Source: Bradyrhizobium sp. SRL28 (GTDB lineage: Bacteria > Pseudomonadota > Alphaproteobacteria > Rhizobiales > Xanthobacteraceae). Taken from it: a DNA stretch of 64,000 nucleotides. Of this stretch, positions 1-7,865 are shown one piece after another. The position numbers and the translations under genes were made by a program. The notes beneath the pieces were generated by a model that made no database searches, had not been told where the DNA came from, and worked only from the letters and a program-made list of their open reading frames with translations. The stretch lies in the NCBI RefSeq assembly GCF_018596315.1, contig NZ_JAHEAG010000018.1, positions 1 to 64,000 of the forward strand, in the 5' to 3' direction. Each line of letters opens with the position of its first letter. The stretch's first letter is position 1.

Positions 1-19
1 GCGGAGAGTTCGCGGCCGG

Positions 20-799
20 TCACCCCCACAACGCTTTCACGATCGCATCAATCCCATCGGTCAGCGCCGCCGGTCCCGGCTGCAGGATGACCGTCGACTT
101 GATCTCCACAATGCGATTGGCGCGCACCGCCGGAATTTCGCTCCAGCCCGGGCGCTGCCGGATGCGATCGGGCACCACCTTCTTGCCGCACCAGGAGGCG
201 AGGATCACATCGGGCGCGGCATCGCGCACCACATCCGGCGCAATGATGCGGTCCTTGGCTGCCTGCTGAAACCGCAGCTTTGGAAGCGCGTCCTCGCCGC
301 CAGCGATCTCGATCAGTTCGGACACCCAGCCGATGCCGGAGATCAGTGGATCGTCCCATTCCTCGAAATAGACTTTTGGCTTGGGCGAGGGCCGGGGCGT
401 TGCCGCGATGCGCGCAAGACGTTCTTCAAAGCTCCGAGCCAGCTGATCGGCGCGCTCGGCGGCGCCGACAATGGCGCCCAGCGTGCGGATCATCGCGAAA
501 ATGCCCGCGATGTCGCGCTGATTGAAGACGTGGATAGCGACGCCCGCGCGCACCAGATCGGCGACGATGCCGGCTTGCAGATCGGAGAAGGCGAGCACGA
601 GATCGGGCTCGAGCGCGAGAATTTTCGGGATGTCCGCGGAGATGAAGGCGGAAACCCGCGGCTTCTCGCGGCGGACTCCCGGTGGACGTACGGCATAGCC
701 GGAGACGCCGACGATGCGGTCCTGCTCGCCGAGCAGGTACAGCGTCTCGACGGTCTCTTCGGTCAGGCAGACGATCCGGCGGGGTGGGAACTGGCGCAT
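20..799 (-). CDS. BtuF-like periplasmic-binding-fold protein (cobalamin/iron-chelate binding family)
   Basis: The protein has the two-lobed fold of ABC-type vitamin B12/Fe-siderophore binding proteins. It opens with the RIVCLTEETVETLYLLGE segment typical of the alphaproteobacterial cobalamin-binding group, then KILALEPDLVLAFSDLQ (the ALEPDLV helix-strand) and a C-terminal lobe containing AAPDVILASWCGKK. No signal peptide is visible from the start I chose, so a soluble role is possible. No BtuC/BtuD genes adjoin it. The frame stays open upstream to 1039, but that part overlaps the divergent thioesterase gene. In-frame ATGs lie at 859, 838 and 799; I chose 799 because the family-like sequence starts there, though no start has a strong ribosome site. 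Family call good, ligand unknown. Confidence 0.78.
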   Translation of the reverse strand: MRQFPPRRIVCLTEETVETLYLLGEQDRIVGVSGYAVRPPGVRREKPRVSAFISADIPKILALEPDLVLAFSDLQAGIVADLVRAGVAIHVFNQRDIAGIFAMIRTLGAIVGAAERADQLARSFEERLARIAATPRPSPKPKVYFEEWDDPLISGIGWVSELIEIAGGEDALPKLRFQQAAKDRIIAPDVVRDAAPDVILASWCGKKVVPDRIRQRPGWSEIPAVRANRIVEIKSTVILQPGPAALTDGIDAIVKALWG

Positions 800-902
800 G
801 TCGCCGGTATGCCGAATTCCGGCCCGCACAGAGGTCATTGCCTGATTTACCGGGGCCATCCATTCTGTCTGAGAAATCGCTTCAAGAAGAACCGGAGGAC
901 GA

Positions 903-1301
903 ATGACGCCGCTCGAAAAAATCCAGTCGATGAAGATGCCGTTTGCCGAGCTGAAGGGCGTGACCTTCACCGAAGCCGGAATGGATCGGGTGGTGGCCAA
1001 GATGCTGGTGCGGCCGGATCTCTGCACGCTGCGGAACACAATTCATGGCGGCGCGATCATGGCATTCGCGGATTCGGTCGGCGCTGCGGCGACCGTCATC
1101 AACCTGCCTGCGGACGCCAAGGGCACTACCACGATCGAGAGCAAGACCAATTTCATCGGCGGCGCCAAGGAAGGGTCGACGGTAATCGCCACCGCGACCC
1201 CGGTGCACCGGGGGCGCCGCACCCAGGTCTGGCAGACCCGGCTGGAGACCGAGGACGGCAAGCTGGTCGCAGTCGTTACGCAAACGCAGATGGTGCTGTA
1301 G
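903..1301 (+). CDS. PaaI-type hotdog-fold thioesterase
   Basis: A 132-residue single hotdog domain of the PaaI/YbgC-like acyl-CoA thioesterase family. The central helix carries HGGAIMAFADSVGAAA, the usual HGG motif in which substrate-contacting residues sit, followed by the strand ESKTNFIGGAKEG. Full length for the family and no targeting signal, so it should be a cytoplasmic tetramer hydrolysing aromatic or short acyl-CoA esters. It is divergent from the BtuF-like gene, and its stop lies 2 nt from the 3' end of the converging aldoxime dehydratase gene. The natural substrate cannot be read from sequence. Confidence 0.85.
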   Translation: MTPLEKIQSMKMPFAELKGVTFTEAGMDRVVAKMLVRPDLCTLRNTIHGGAIMAFADSVGAAATVINLPADAKGTTTIESKTNFIGGAKEGSTVIATATPVHRGRRTQVWQTRLETEDGKLVAVVTQTQMVL

Positions 1302-1303
1302 CT

Positions 1304-2353
1304 TCAGGCGGCGTCCACCGTCTGCACGGCGTTCAGCATTCCGGTTTGCGGATGACAATCCACATATTCGAAAAGCTGTTCGTCGGCGCGGGCGACGGTG
1401 ACCTCGTGGTAGAGCCGCAGTTTCGCGGCCGGCCCGAGCGTCGACAAATATTTCATGGCGGCGCCGAATATCCTGACATGGGTCGGGTGCGATTCAGCCC
1501 AGCGTTCCAGCGCCGACAGGCTCTTCCACCAGCTCATGCCGTAGGATTTTTCGGTCGCCGCGCCGTCGGGGTCGACGACGGTCATGTAGCGGTTGGCGTA
1601 GCAGCCGATCGAACGTCCCTGGTCGCGCAGGAAGTCCATGCCTTCGCGCAGCACCGGCTCGACATCGCCGAGGTACATCTTGCGTTCGGCGGCTTCGGTG
1701 TCGCCCCAGTCCTGACCCGAGCGGATCAGGCAGACATTGTCATGCGGGATGATGCGGATGCGCGCCCCGTCGCGGATCGCGCGGGCGGCGCCTGAAGGCG
1801 CCATCTCGCTGGTCTGGGACAACGGGATGCGGTCGCGCATGCCACCCCAATAGGCGTGCTCCAAAACCTCGCCGCTCATGCCGTCGGCGAGAACCGCGAC
1901 ACCTTCGGGTCTTCCGAGGGATGAGAACAGCGTCTCATAGCCTTCCACGGACGGGTAAAGTGCCTCGATGAAGGTTCCGAACCCGCCGTTGGTCCGCTGC
2001 TCGCCGGTCCAATGCTCGCGCGCGGCCGGAAACCAGCGATCGAATTTTTGCCGGTCGTCCCAATAGGCCACCGTGACGACGTTGGTGAAACCGGCCTCGT
2101 CGACATAGCTCGCGCGGTCCCAATGCGTTGGGCCGTCAGCCGTTGCGAAATCCGACGCGAGCCGCGCCAACGCCTGTTCCGCGGCGGCCGGGGGCGCGCC
2201 GCGGGATTGGAGGCCGAAATAGGCCATCACCACCCGCGTCACGCTTGGCTTGTGCCGCGCCACGAAGGACGGATAAGGCGGCGCATAATCGTCGCCGACC
2301 CGGCGGTGACGCGTTCGTGCGGTTCGCAGATGCTCGGGGATCGCGGATTCCAT
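1304..2353 (-). CDS. oxd: aldoxime dehydratase (phenylacetaldoxime dehydratase family)
   Basis: A 349-residue protein matching the haem-dependent aldoxime dehydratases (Oxd) in length and in conserved blocks: the N-terminal PPYPSFVARHK, the MAYFGLQ strand, the Trp-rich YGMSWWKSLSALERWA, then ESHPTHVRIFGA and KLRLYHEVTV. In characterised Oxd enzymes the axial haem His and the catalytic distal His lie in the last two blocks, and both His are present here. The enzyme dehydrates aldoximes to nitriles in the cytoplasm. It lies 28 nt downstream of a nitrilase gene on the same strand, which is the classical aldoxime-nitrile pathway order. An AraC-type regulator follows upstream. Native substrate (aromatic or aliphatic) unknown. 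Confidence 0.88.
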   Translation of the reverse strand: MESAIPEHLRTARTRHRRVGDDYAPPYPSFVARHKPSVTRVVMAYFGLQSRGAPPAAAEQALARLASDFATADGPTHWDRASYVDEAGFTNVVTVAYWDDRQKFDRWFPAAREHWTGEQRTNGGFGTFIEALYPSVEGYETLFSSLGRPEGVAVLADGMSGEVLEHAYWGGMRDRIPLSQTSEMAPSGAARAIRDGARIRIIPHDNVCLIRSGQDWGDTEAAERKMYLGDVEPVLREGMDFLRDQGRSIGCYANRYMTVVDPDGAATEKSYGMSWWKSLSALERWAESHPTHVRIFGAAMKYLSTLGPAAKLRLYHEVTVARADEQLFEYVDCHPQTGMLNAVQTVDAA

Positions 2354-2381
2354 CGGCCTGCTCCTTCGGAATTGAAGCGCG

Positions 2382-3395
2382 TCAGGCCTGCAGCCTGATT
2401 TCGCTCATGACCTCGGCATCGACGGGAAGCGAGAAATGTTCGACGCGGTTGGCGCGCGTGGTGTTGAGCAACAGCCGCGTGACGTCCGGCCGCGAATAAT
2501 GCCCGGCCGGGTCGGCGGCATTCTTCGCCACCCCGATCATGCCGAGATCGATATCGGCATACAGAATGCCTTCCTGGTCGGGTGGGAGCTTATCGGCAAG
2601 CGAACTGCCGTCCGGCCCGTAGATCACGGCGTGGCCGCCGCCGGTATGCAGGAAGGCGTGCTTTTCGGGGGAGTCGCAGAGCTCGTCGATCATCGCCTGC
2701 GAGACGACCGCGCAGGGGCCGAGGAAGAAGCACGAGCCTTCGACCGCATAGACCTTGCTGGCGGCGTTGTTGACCTCATGGCCGAGCGCATGCGCGAACG
2801 GGTCGTACAGCGAAAAACTCGGCCAGGCGCCGACATGCACCTGTTCGTTCTGGGCGTACATCGCGTATTTCGACAGCGGCTGCAGGTGCTCCCAGCAGCA
2901 CAGCGCGCCGATCCGTCCGACGTCGGCGCGATCGTGGACCGCAAGATCGCTGCCGTCGCCTTCGCCGAACACGGTGCGTTCGGCATGGGTCGGACGCAGT
3001 TTCCGGCGCTTGGCGATGGTTTCGCCGTCGGGGCCGATCAGCCACTGCGCGATGTAGAGACTGCCGCCGTCGCGTTCGGATAGCCCGAGCACGGCGGTCA
3101 GCTTGGCGCGCTTCACGGCGTTGCGGATCTTTTCCGCCTGCGGGCTGTCGAAGGCGAGGGAATTGTCGAAATTGCGCTGCACAAAGCCGCGGCCGATCGC
3201 CCAGGCGGGGGCGCCGAGCCAGATCTGCCACGGGTATCCGGGAATGAAGGTTTCGGGAAACGCGATCAGCTTGGCGCCTTTCACGGAAGCTTCCTCGATC
3301 AGCGCGATGGTCTTGTCCACGGTTGCATCGAGATCGAGAAAAACCGGCGCCGCCTGAACCACCGCCACCTTGTATTTCTGATGAACCAGACCCAT
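2382..3395 (-). CDS. nitrilase (carbon-nitrogen hydrolase)
   Basis: A 337-residue nitrilase-superfamily enzyme with the full Glu-Lys-Cys triad: Glu48 in FPETFIPGYPWQIW, Lys132 in RRKLRPTHAER and Cys167 in ALCCWEHLQPL. The CWEHLQP form and GYPWQ loop are characteristic of true branch-1 nitrilases rather than amidases. It would hydrolyse the nitrile made by the adjacent aldoxime dehydratase to the carboxylic acid plus ammonia. I start at 3395 rather than the upstream in-frame codon at 3452 because an AAGGA site lies 8 nt before 3395 and the extra 19 residues are unlike the family. It is probably co-transcribed with oxd. Confidence 0.9.
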   Translation of the reverse strand: MGLVHQKYKVAVVQAAPVFLDLDATVDKTIALIEEASVKGAKLIAFPETFIPGYPWQIWLGAPAWAIGRGFVQRNFDNSLAFDSPQAEKIRNAVKRAKLTAVLGLSERDGGSLYIAQWLIGPDGETIAKRRKLRPTHAERTVFGEGDGSDLAVHDRADVGRIGALCCWEHLQPLSKYAMYAQNEQVHVGAWPSFSLYDPFAHALGHEVNNAASKVYAVEGSCFFLGPCAVVSQAMIDELCDSPEKHAFLHTGGGHAVIYGPDGSSLADKLPPDQEGILYADIDLGMIGVAKNAADPAGHYSRPDVTRLLLNTTRANRVEHFSLPVDAEVMSEIRLQA

Positions 3396-3558
3396 CGCAC
3401 CATTCCTTTCGCATTGGAGGCCGACACTCGCTGATCCCGAGCCTACAGCCATGGCAACGCGCGCCGCTTGTCTGCAGCGGAACGAAAACTTGTCTTAACG
3501 CGCAGATAGACGCCGGATGCCTGGGACGTGGCAGGAAGGAGATGCCGGCGGGAAGGCG

Positions 3559-4512
3559 TTATTGGCGCGGCTGCTCGCGCCATTCGCGCGGCGAGACGCC
3601 GAACCGCTGCTTGAAGATGCGGCTAAAATGGGCGAGGTCGTTAAAGCCCCATGCGAAGGCGATCTCACCGATGTGCCGGGCCTGGTAGGCAGGGTCGCCA
3701 AGATCGCGCTTGCAGCGCTCCAGCCGCTGCATCTGCACGTAACCGCGGAACGAGGTCTGCTCGGCGGCCATCAGATCGCTGGCGTAACGTGGCGAGATTC
3801 CTGTCGCCGCCGCGGCGCGCGGCAGCGATAGCTCGGGATCGGCGAGATGCGTCAGGATATGATTCTTGAGGCGATAGAGCAGCGCCGATCGGTGGACCGA
3901 CTGGTCCGGCAAGCGCGAGTGCAGCCTGTCGGCCAGCGTCATCGCGAGCAGGTCAAGCACCTGGTCGAGCAGGCGGCTTGCGGCTGCGGGATCGATCAGC
4001 TCGATCGTCCTGCTCACATTGCGCGCGAAATCATAGGTCAGCCGTTCGAGCGGACGATCGCCTGTAAATGCAGTCGCAGTTAAGCTGTCGAACGAGCCGA
4101 CGCGCTGTTGCAGCAGCTTGCGCGGCATCTGGAAGATGGTCTGCGAAAAACTGTCGTCGAAGCGCAATTCGTAGGGGCGCGTGGTGTCGTAAAGGACGAA
4201 TTGTCCGGCGGAGACGATCGCCTCGCGGCCATCCTGGTAGACGCCGTTTACGCCGTGGTTGCCCAGCGCCATCAGCACGTAATCTTCGCTGGCGCGGGCT
4301 ATTCGCGATGGCGTGCGGAAGACGCGCTGTGCTGTGGAATCGACCTGCGTGAGCGCTACCGGCCCGATTCTGGATTGCGACACCGCGCCCCAGAACGCGC
4401 CCCGCATGTCCGATTTGCAGTCAAGGCCGACGAAAGTGTCGCAGACGATGTCCTGCCACACCGCAAGCCGGCGCTCCGGAAGGCACGAACTCGTGTCGAG
4501 CACGACAGCCAC
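3559..4512 (-). CDS. AraC/XylS-family transcriptional regulator (likely controls oxd-nitrilase)
   Basis: A 317-residue regulator with an N-terminal AraC-binding-like domain (about residues 20-190) and a C-terminal double helix-turn-helix. The last 100 residues carry SLPRAAAATGISPRYASDLM and the family signature IGEIAFAWGFNDLAHFSRIFKQRFG. The start is GTG at 4512, supported by GGAGG six nt upstream. It lies 163 nt upstream of the nitrilase gene on the same strand. Nitrile/aldoxime clusters in other bacteria (for example nitR of Rhodococcus) are often controlled by AraC-type activators, so control of the neighbouring operon is inferred, not shown. Confidence 0.87.
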   Translation of the reverse strand: MAVVLDTSSCLPERRLAVWQDIVCDTFVGLDCKSDMRGAFWGAVSQSRIGPVALTQVDSTAQRVFRTPSRIARASEDYVLMALGNHGVNGVYQDGREAIVSAGQFVLYDTTRPYELRFDDSFSQTIFQMPRKLLQQRVGSFDSLTATAFTGDRPLERLTYDFARNVSRTIELIDPAAASRLLDQVLDLLAMTLADRLHSRLPDQSVHRSALLYRLKNHILTHLADPELSLPRAAAATGISPRYASDLMAAEQTSFRGYVQMQRLERCKRDLGDPAYQARHIGEIAFAWGFNDLAHFSRIFKQRFGVSPREWREQPRQ

Positions 4513-4690
4513 GACGGACCTCCACGAACCATCCGAATGTGTCGCCTAAAGCCAGAAATAAGCAATCCCCGTGCCCAGTCTGCGCCGGGCGGCCAACCTT
4601 AACAATTGGTTAATGAATGTGCCGCTAAGTCGCTGCAATTACTGCCATTATTTAAGGCAGCATACGGACAATCCGGGCTTGAATTTCATG

Positions 4691-4707
4691 TTGCGATGCA
4701 CAATATA
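4691..4707. promoter_or_regulatory. TTGCGATGCA motif upstream of GNAT gene
   Basis: The sequence TTGCGATGCACAATATA lies 56 nt before the GNAT start. The same core (TTGC-R/T-ATGCA or TTGCATTGCA) occurs near 5908 and twice at 42481-42518, each time just upstream of a gene. It may be an operator or part of an upstream promoter region; the factor is unknown. Confidence 0.35.
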
Positions 4708-4762
4708 GGTGGTCTAGGGATTCGACGCCTCCTCGAGGGCTTCTCTCAGAGGAGTTTTGGAT

Positions 4763-5383
4763 ATGTACCTCACCCATATTGCGGCCGCGCTCGCCAATAG
4801 TAGCGTGCGCACGCTGAGCCAGCAGGAAGAATTGCCGCTGTTGCGCGATCACCTGCTGCGGCTCGACCGCACCAGCCGCCATGACCGCTTCCATGGCTTC
4901 ATGGACGACAGCTTCATCGAGCGCTACGCCGAGAAATGCGCCAATGACGGCACGACCATCATCGCCTTCTTTGAAAACGGCGTGGTTCGGGGTGCGGCGG
5001 AGCTGCATCCGCCGGACCAGTCACCGGATTCGCTCCCCGAGATCGCCTTCAGCGTCGAATCGTCGGTGCGCCGCCGGGGCGTCGGCAGCATTCTCTTCAG
5101 AAAACTGATCACGGAGGCGCGCGCCAAGGGTTACAAGAGCCTGCGGATCACCACCGGCGCGCAGAACGAGGCGATGCGGGCGCTTGCCAACAAGTTCGGC
5201 GCGCAGCTTGTGTTCCGCCACGGCGAATCCACCGGCACCATCGACCTGACGAAACAGGATCAGACGGAGCTTGCAACCACCTGGGCGGACAGCACGCTGA
5301 ATGCCGCGCGCACGGTCGCGAATATGAACCGTGCCTATTGGCGGATGCTGCTTCGGATGTATGGCGGGAGCCGCGCCGCCTGA
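4763..5383 (+). CDS. GNAT-family N-acetyltransferase
   Basis: A 206-residue protein with one acetyltransferase domain. The acetyl-CoA pyrophosphate loop is visible as SVESSVRRRGVGSILFRKLI (motif A, R-R-x-G-V-G), followed by the GYKSLRITTGAQNEAMRALANKFGA motif B region. The ATG at 4763 is chosen over an in-frame TTG two codons earlier because GGAG lies 8 nt upstream. The C-terminal 40 residues extend past the domain and end in a helix rich in Arg. No operon partner; a strong hairpin terminator follows at 5438. Substrate unknown. Confidence 0.85.
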   Translation: MYLTHIAAALANSSVRTLSQQEELPLLRDHLLRLDRTSRHDRFHGFMDDSFIERYAEKCANDGTTIIAFFENGVVRGAAELHPPDQSPDSLPEIAFSVESSVRRRGVGSILFRKLITEARAKGYKSLRITTGAQNEAMRALANKFGAQLVFRHGESTGTIDLTKQDQTELATTWADSTLNAARTVANMNRAYWRMLLRMYGGSRAA

Positions 5384-5437
5384 GCAGCGCGTTCAATCAT
5401 GCCAATTCGCTGATCCAGCGAATTGCCCAAAACCTTT

Positions 5438-5472
5438 AGAGCCCGGTTCTGATTGAATCAGAACCGGGCTCT
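5438..5472 (+). terminator. intrinsic terminator after GNAT gene
   Basis: A near-perfect 17-bp inverted repeat (AGAGCCCGGTTCTGATT and its complement) is followed by AGTCTTTTGTTTTG. It lies 55 nt after the GNAT stop. Confidence 0.75.
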
Positions 5473-5483
5473 AGTCTTTTGTT

Positions 5484-5560
5484 TTGACGCGTTTTTACGC
5501 GAAACGGTCTCCACGCCGGATCAAGTCCGCGGCAGGCTTTCGCTCAAAAACGCTATGGGC
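5484..5560. repeat. dispersed non-coding repeat fragment (ACGCG...CGCGAAACGGT type)
   Basis: Between the GNAT terminator and the next gene is a short palindromic stretch (ACGCGTTTTTACGCG) followed by AACGGTCTCCAC and CCGGATCA. It resembles the element at 24571-24646, which has the same blocks in the same order; such sequences are commonly scattered through Bradyrhizobium genomes. I see no gene in it. Confidence 0.4.
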
Positions 5561-5561
5561 T

Positions 5562-5864
5562 TCAGGTGCCGGTGCGCTTGTCGTTGCCGAACCGCCTGAT
5601 AACGCGGCGCTCGACCACGACGGCGCGCTGGGCGCCTTGCTCGCCTGCGATGATGCGGGTGGCCGATCGCGCTACCGCGCGGCCGGTCTTCTTCACTTCA
5701 GCCAGCACTTCCTCGTAGGGCAGTCCCATCAGCGCGGAAGCGATTTCCGCCTGCTGCTGCTGATCATCGGTGATCCCCACCGCGGCGAAGATTGCCTCTT
5801 CCAGCGTCGGCGGATCCCGCCGGACGCGTCGTGTGCCGTATTTCGTGTTCCAGTCTTCGCTCAT
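5562..5864 (-). CDS. conserved hypothetical protein, about 100 aa
   Basis: A small acidic-to-basic cytoplasmic protein beginning MSEDWNTKYGTRRVRRDPPT, with a central helical segment (TLEEAIFAAVGITDDQQQQAEIASALMG) and a very basic C-terminus ending in RRVIRRFGNDKRTGT. I start at 5864; the frame is open to 5930, but the upstream 22 residues come from promoter-like DNA that contains a TTGCATTGCAA motif. I do not recognise a domain. The regular helix and charge pattern argue for a real protein, possibly nucleic-acid associated; that is inference only. Confidence 0.65.
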   Translation of the reverse strand: MSEDWNTKYGTRRVRRDPPTLEEAIFAAVGITDDQQQQAEIASALMGLPYEEVLAEVKKTGRAVARSATRIIAGEQGAQRAVVVERRVIRRFGNDKRTGT

Positions 5865-5907
5865 AGGGGCCTCGCATCTGATGCGGAGATACCTAAGTGC
5901 CCTCATG

Positions 5908-5918
5908 TTGCATTGCAA
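5908..5918. promoter_or_regulatory. TTGCATTGCAA motif upstream of hypothetical gene
   Basis: An 11-bp palindromic motif 44 nt upstream of the start at 5864, on the side of its promoter. On the minus strand it reads in the context TTCATATTGCAATGCAACAT, close to the GNAT upstream sequence TTCATGTTGCGATGCACAAT. Unknown factor. Confidence 0.35.
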
Positions 5919-5950
5919 TATGAATTTCACATGTCATTACAGCCATGCAT

Positions 5951-6250
5951 CTACAATTTCTCCAGCCTGGTAGCGTCGTACAGTTCGATGGTCGTGGCCT
6001 GATCGGCGAGCTTTTGCAGCGATCGGACGAAATCGCGCGAGGCGGGGACGGCAAAATGGGCCAATAGTGCGGCGCGATCGGCCCATTGCTCGAAAAACAC
6101 CAGCCGCAACGGATTTTCGCAATCGACATGCACGGCATGCGAGATGCAGCCGGGCTCGGTGCGCGAACGACGGACGTGCTCGAGGCTCAATCGGCGGACT
6201 TCGTCAAAACTGTCCGCGCGCGCGGTCACGCTGCCGGTCACCACGATCAT
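5951..6250 (-). CDS. antibiotic biosynthesis monooxygenase (ABM/YgiN) domain protein
   Basis: A 99-residue ferredoxin-like ABM domain protein. It begins MIVVTGSVTARADSFDEV, then SLEHVRRSRTEPGCISHAVH and the strand RLVFFEQWADRAALLAHFAVP, which are the hallmarks of the YgiN/quinol monooxygenase-like family. Full length for the family. A GGGAGG site lies six nt before the ATG at 6250. It sits 21 nt downstream of the DUF2161 gene on the same strand and could be co-transcribed with it. These proteins act as cofactor-free oxygenases or as stress-linked detoxification proteins; the substrate is unknown. Confidence 0.82.
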   Translation of the reverse strand: MIVVTGSVTARADSFDEVRRLSLEHVRRSRTEPGCISHAVHVDCENPLRLVFFEQWADRAALLAHFAVPASRDFVRSLQKLADQATTIELYDATRLEKL

Positions 6251-6271
6251 GATATCCTCCCGTTCTCGCCG

Positions 6272-6958
6272 TCATGGCGCGGGATTGCCGGCGGCGGTCA
6301 GATCCAACGGCTGCTGCGGCCAGCGTTTCAGCGCGGCATGTCCGGCATCGGTCAGCACATAGATGCCGCGCTCGGCGCGGTCGAACCAGCCATAGACATT
6401 ATGCAGCAGGATTTTTCCGGCGTCGGGAATTTCGATCCGCAAATCCTTCACACGTCGCGGCCCGCCTGACAGCGCCGAGGCGCAGGCCAGCGCCTGTTGC
6501 CGGTAAGCCGTCATGATCGGCGCGCGCGTCGAGCCGCCCATCGCAGGATCGCCCTTACGCTTCTGATGCTCCGCGACCAGCCGTGACCGCTTTTTTGGAT
6601 TGCGCCGCGGGGCTGCCGTCGCAGGCTGGACGATCACCTCGACATCGCCCGTGTTGGTGACGGCGAGCATGCCGAAACCAAGGTGGCGGCAGAGATTGCG
6701 ATAGCGCGCGTCGCTTTCGCGGCCCTTGCCGCGGGCAGACAGTTTGGCCGCGAGCCAGACCTCGTCGGCCGCGCCGGCGCGATCGACCGCCTGCAGAATC
6801 AGTTCCAGGTTGAAGGCAAGCTTCAGTTCGCCGATCACCACGATCGGCGGATCGTCGCCGCTCAACGCCACCAGATCGCAGCCCCCGACCTCGCCCTTGA
6901 CGGTGAAGCCGAGCTTTTCGAGGAAGCGTTTGACGGGAAGATAAAGCGCGGTTTCCAA
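6272..6958 (-). CDS. DUF2161 family protein (PD-(D/E)XK nuclease-like N-domain)
   Basis: A 228-residue protein. The N-terminal half (about 1-110) has METALYLPVKRFLEKLGFTV, then CDLVAL and the strand IVVIGELKLAFNLELILQAVDR, the D...ExK arrangement of restriction-endonuclease-like folds. The C-terminal half (about 150-215) looks like a winged-helix region (VKDLRIEIPDAGKILLHNVYGWFDRAERGIYVLT). This matches the DUF2161 family that annotation pipelines label a phosphodiesterase. The start is TTG at 6958, supported by GGAGC seven nt upstream. Nuclease activity is a prediction from the motif, not established for this protein. Confidence 0.75.
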   Translation of the reverse strand: METALYLPVKRFLEKLGFTVKGEVGGCDLVALSGDDPPIVVIGELKLAFNLELILQAVDRAGAADEVWLAAKLSARGKGRESDARYRNLCRHLGFGMLAVTNTGDVEVIVQPATAAPRRNPKKRSRLVAEHQKRKGDPAMGGSTRAPIMTAYRQQALACASALSGGPRRVKDLRIEIPDAGKILLHNVYGWFDRAERGIYVLTDAGHAALKRWPQQPLDLTAAGNPAP

Positions 6959-7151
6959 ATTTCGCTCCAGCGGCGGACGCAGCCGCGACTCAATCCCGCG
7001 GGACTCTAGCCGAATTCCGGCAAAGCGTTTGATTGGATAGCACGGCAGCGGCTATTGTCGGAGCGGGGACAAGGCCAACGGCAATTGAGGGAACCTGCGA
7101 TCGATCGTTCGCGGGGCACTGGTATTTGCCAATTTCCGGAGTGAGCAGGGC

Positions 7152-7865
7152 GTGCTGCAGGGGTTATACAAATTCCGTTTCACGACGGAGCGCGGGGAAG
7201 GTTCCGGCGTGATGTTCGCCACCGCGGGCGGCGGGCTCTACGGCGGCGATTCCGGGTCTTCATTCGTTGGCCATTTCACCGAGGCCGACGGCATCATCTC
7301 CGCCGAATGCATGATGTCGCGCCACTACCACGATCCCGCCTATGTCCCGATGTTCGACGTCGACAATATCGCGATGAATTTCACGGGTGTGGGCCGCGGG
7401 GAGGAGGTTCATTTCGAGGGCGGCAGCGCGGCCTTGCCGGGAGTCCGGTTCACGACCGTCCTGAGCCCGATCAACGACGTCGACGCGCCGCCGCCCGGTG
7501 TGGTCGGACCTGACGGGATCGGCAACGGGCTCTATTCCATCCACATCCGCATGCTCGACGGTATCGACGCCGGCAACACCGGCGTCATGATGCTGCGTGA
7601 TGGCAGCATCAGGGGCGGCGACGCGTTCTTCGACTATATCGGGGCCTACTCGGCGGCGAACGGCAGATGGAAAGGCGAACTCATCAACCGCGAGCATACG
7701 TCGGCCAGGAGCGAGCGGCCGCTGTTCAGCGGCCATGAAGTCGGCATCGGCTTTTCCGGCACCTACGACGACGATGGCGCGGAAGGCGAAGCCACCGCGC
7801 TCGCCGGCAAGCGCAGCATCCGCTTCAAGGCCGTGCTGCGAAAGCTGGTGGAGGTGGAGGGTTAA
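7152..7865 (+). CDS. GrlR-like two-domain protein, paralog 1
   Basis: A 237-residue protein made of two similar halves. Each half opens with GLY(K/S) and continues with a glycine-rich strand set: residues 4-115 (GLYKFRF... GGGLYGGD...) and residues 125-232 (GNGLYSIHIRMLDG... IRGGDAFFDYIGAY...). The second half contains GHEVGIGFSGT and ALAGKRS, shared with the paralogs at 12996 and 15209. The fold resembles the lipocalin-like beta-barrel of GrlR, a repressor of type III secretion in enteropathogens; here no secretion genes are present, so that role should not be transferred. Start is GTG. No signal peptide, so cytoplasmic. It converges on an SDR gene, overlapping by 4 nt. Confidence 0.78.
   Translation: MLQGLYKFRFTTERGEGSGVMFATAGGGLYGGDSGSSFVGHFTEADGIISAECMMSRHYHDPAYVPMFDVDNIAMNFTGVGRGEEVHFEGGSAALPGVRFTTVLSPINDVDAPPPGVVGPDGIGNGLYSIHIRMLDGIDAGNTGVMMLRDGSIRGGDAFFDYIGAYSAANGRWKGELINREHTSARSERPLFSGHEVGIGFSGTYDDDGAEGEATALAGKRSIRFKAVLRKLVEVEG

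Noticed and set aside
530..1795. 421-residue plus-strand open frame
   Set aside because: It is antisense to the BtuF-like and aldoxime dehydratase genes, runs through the thioesterase gene in another frame and shows no domain.
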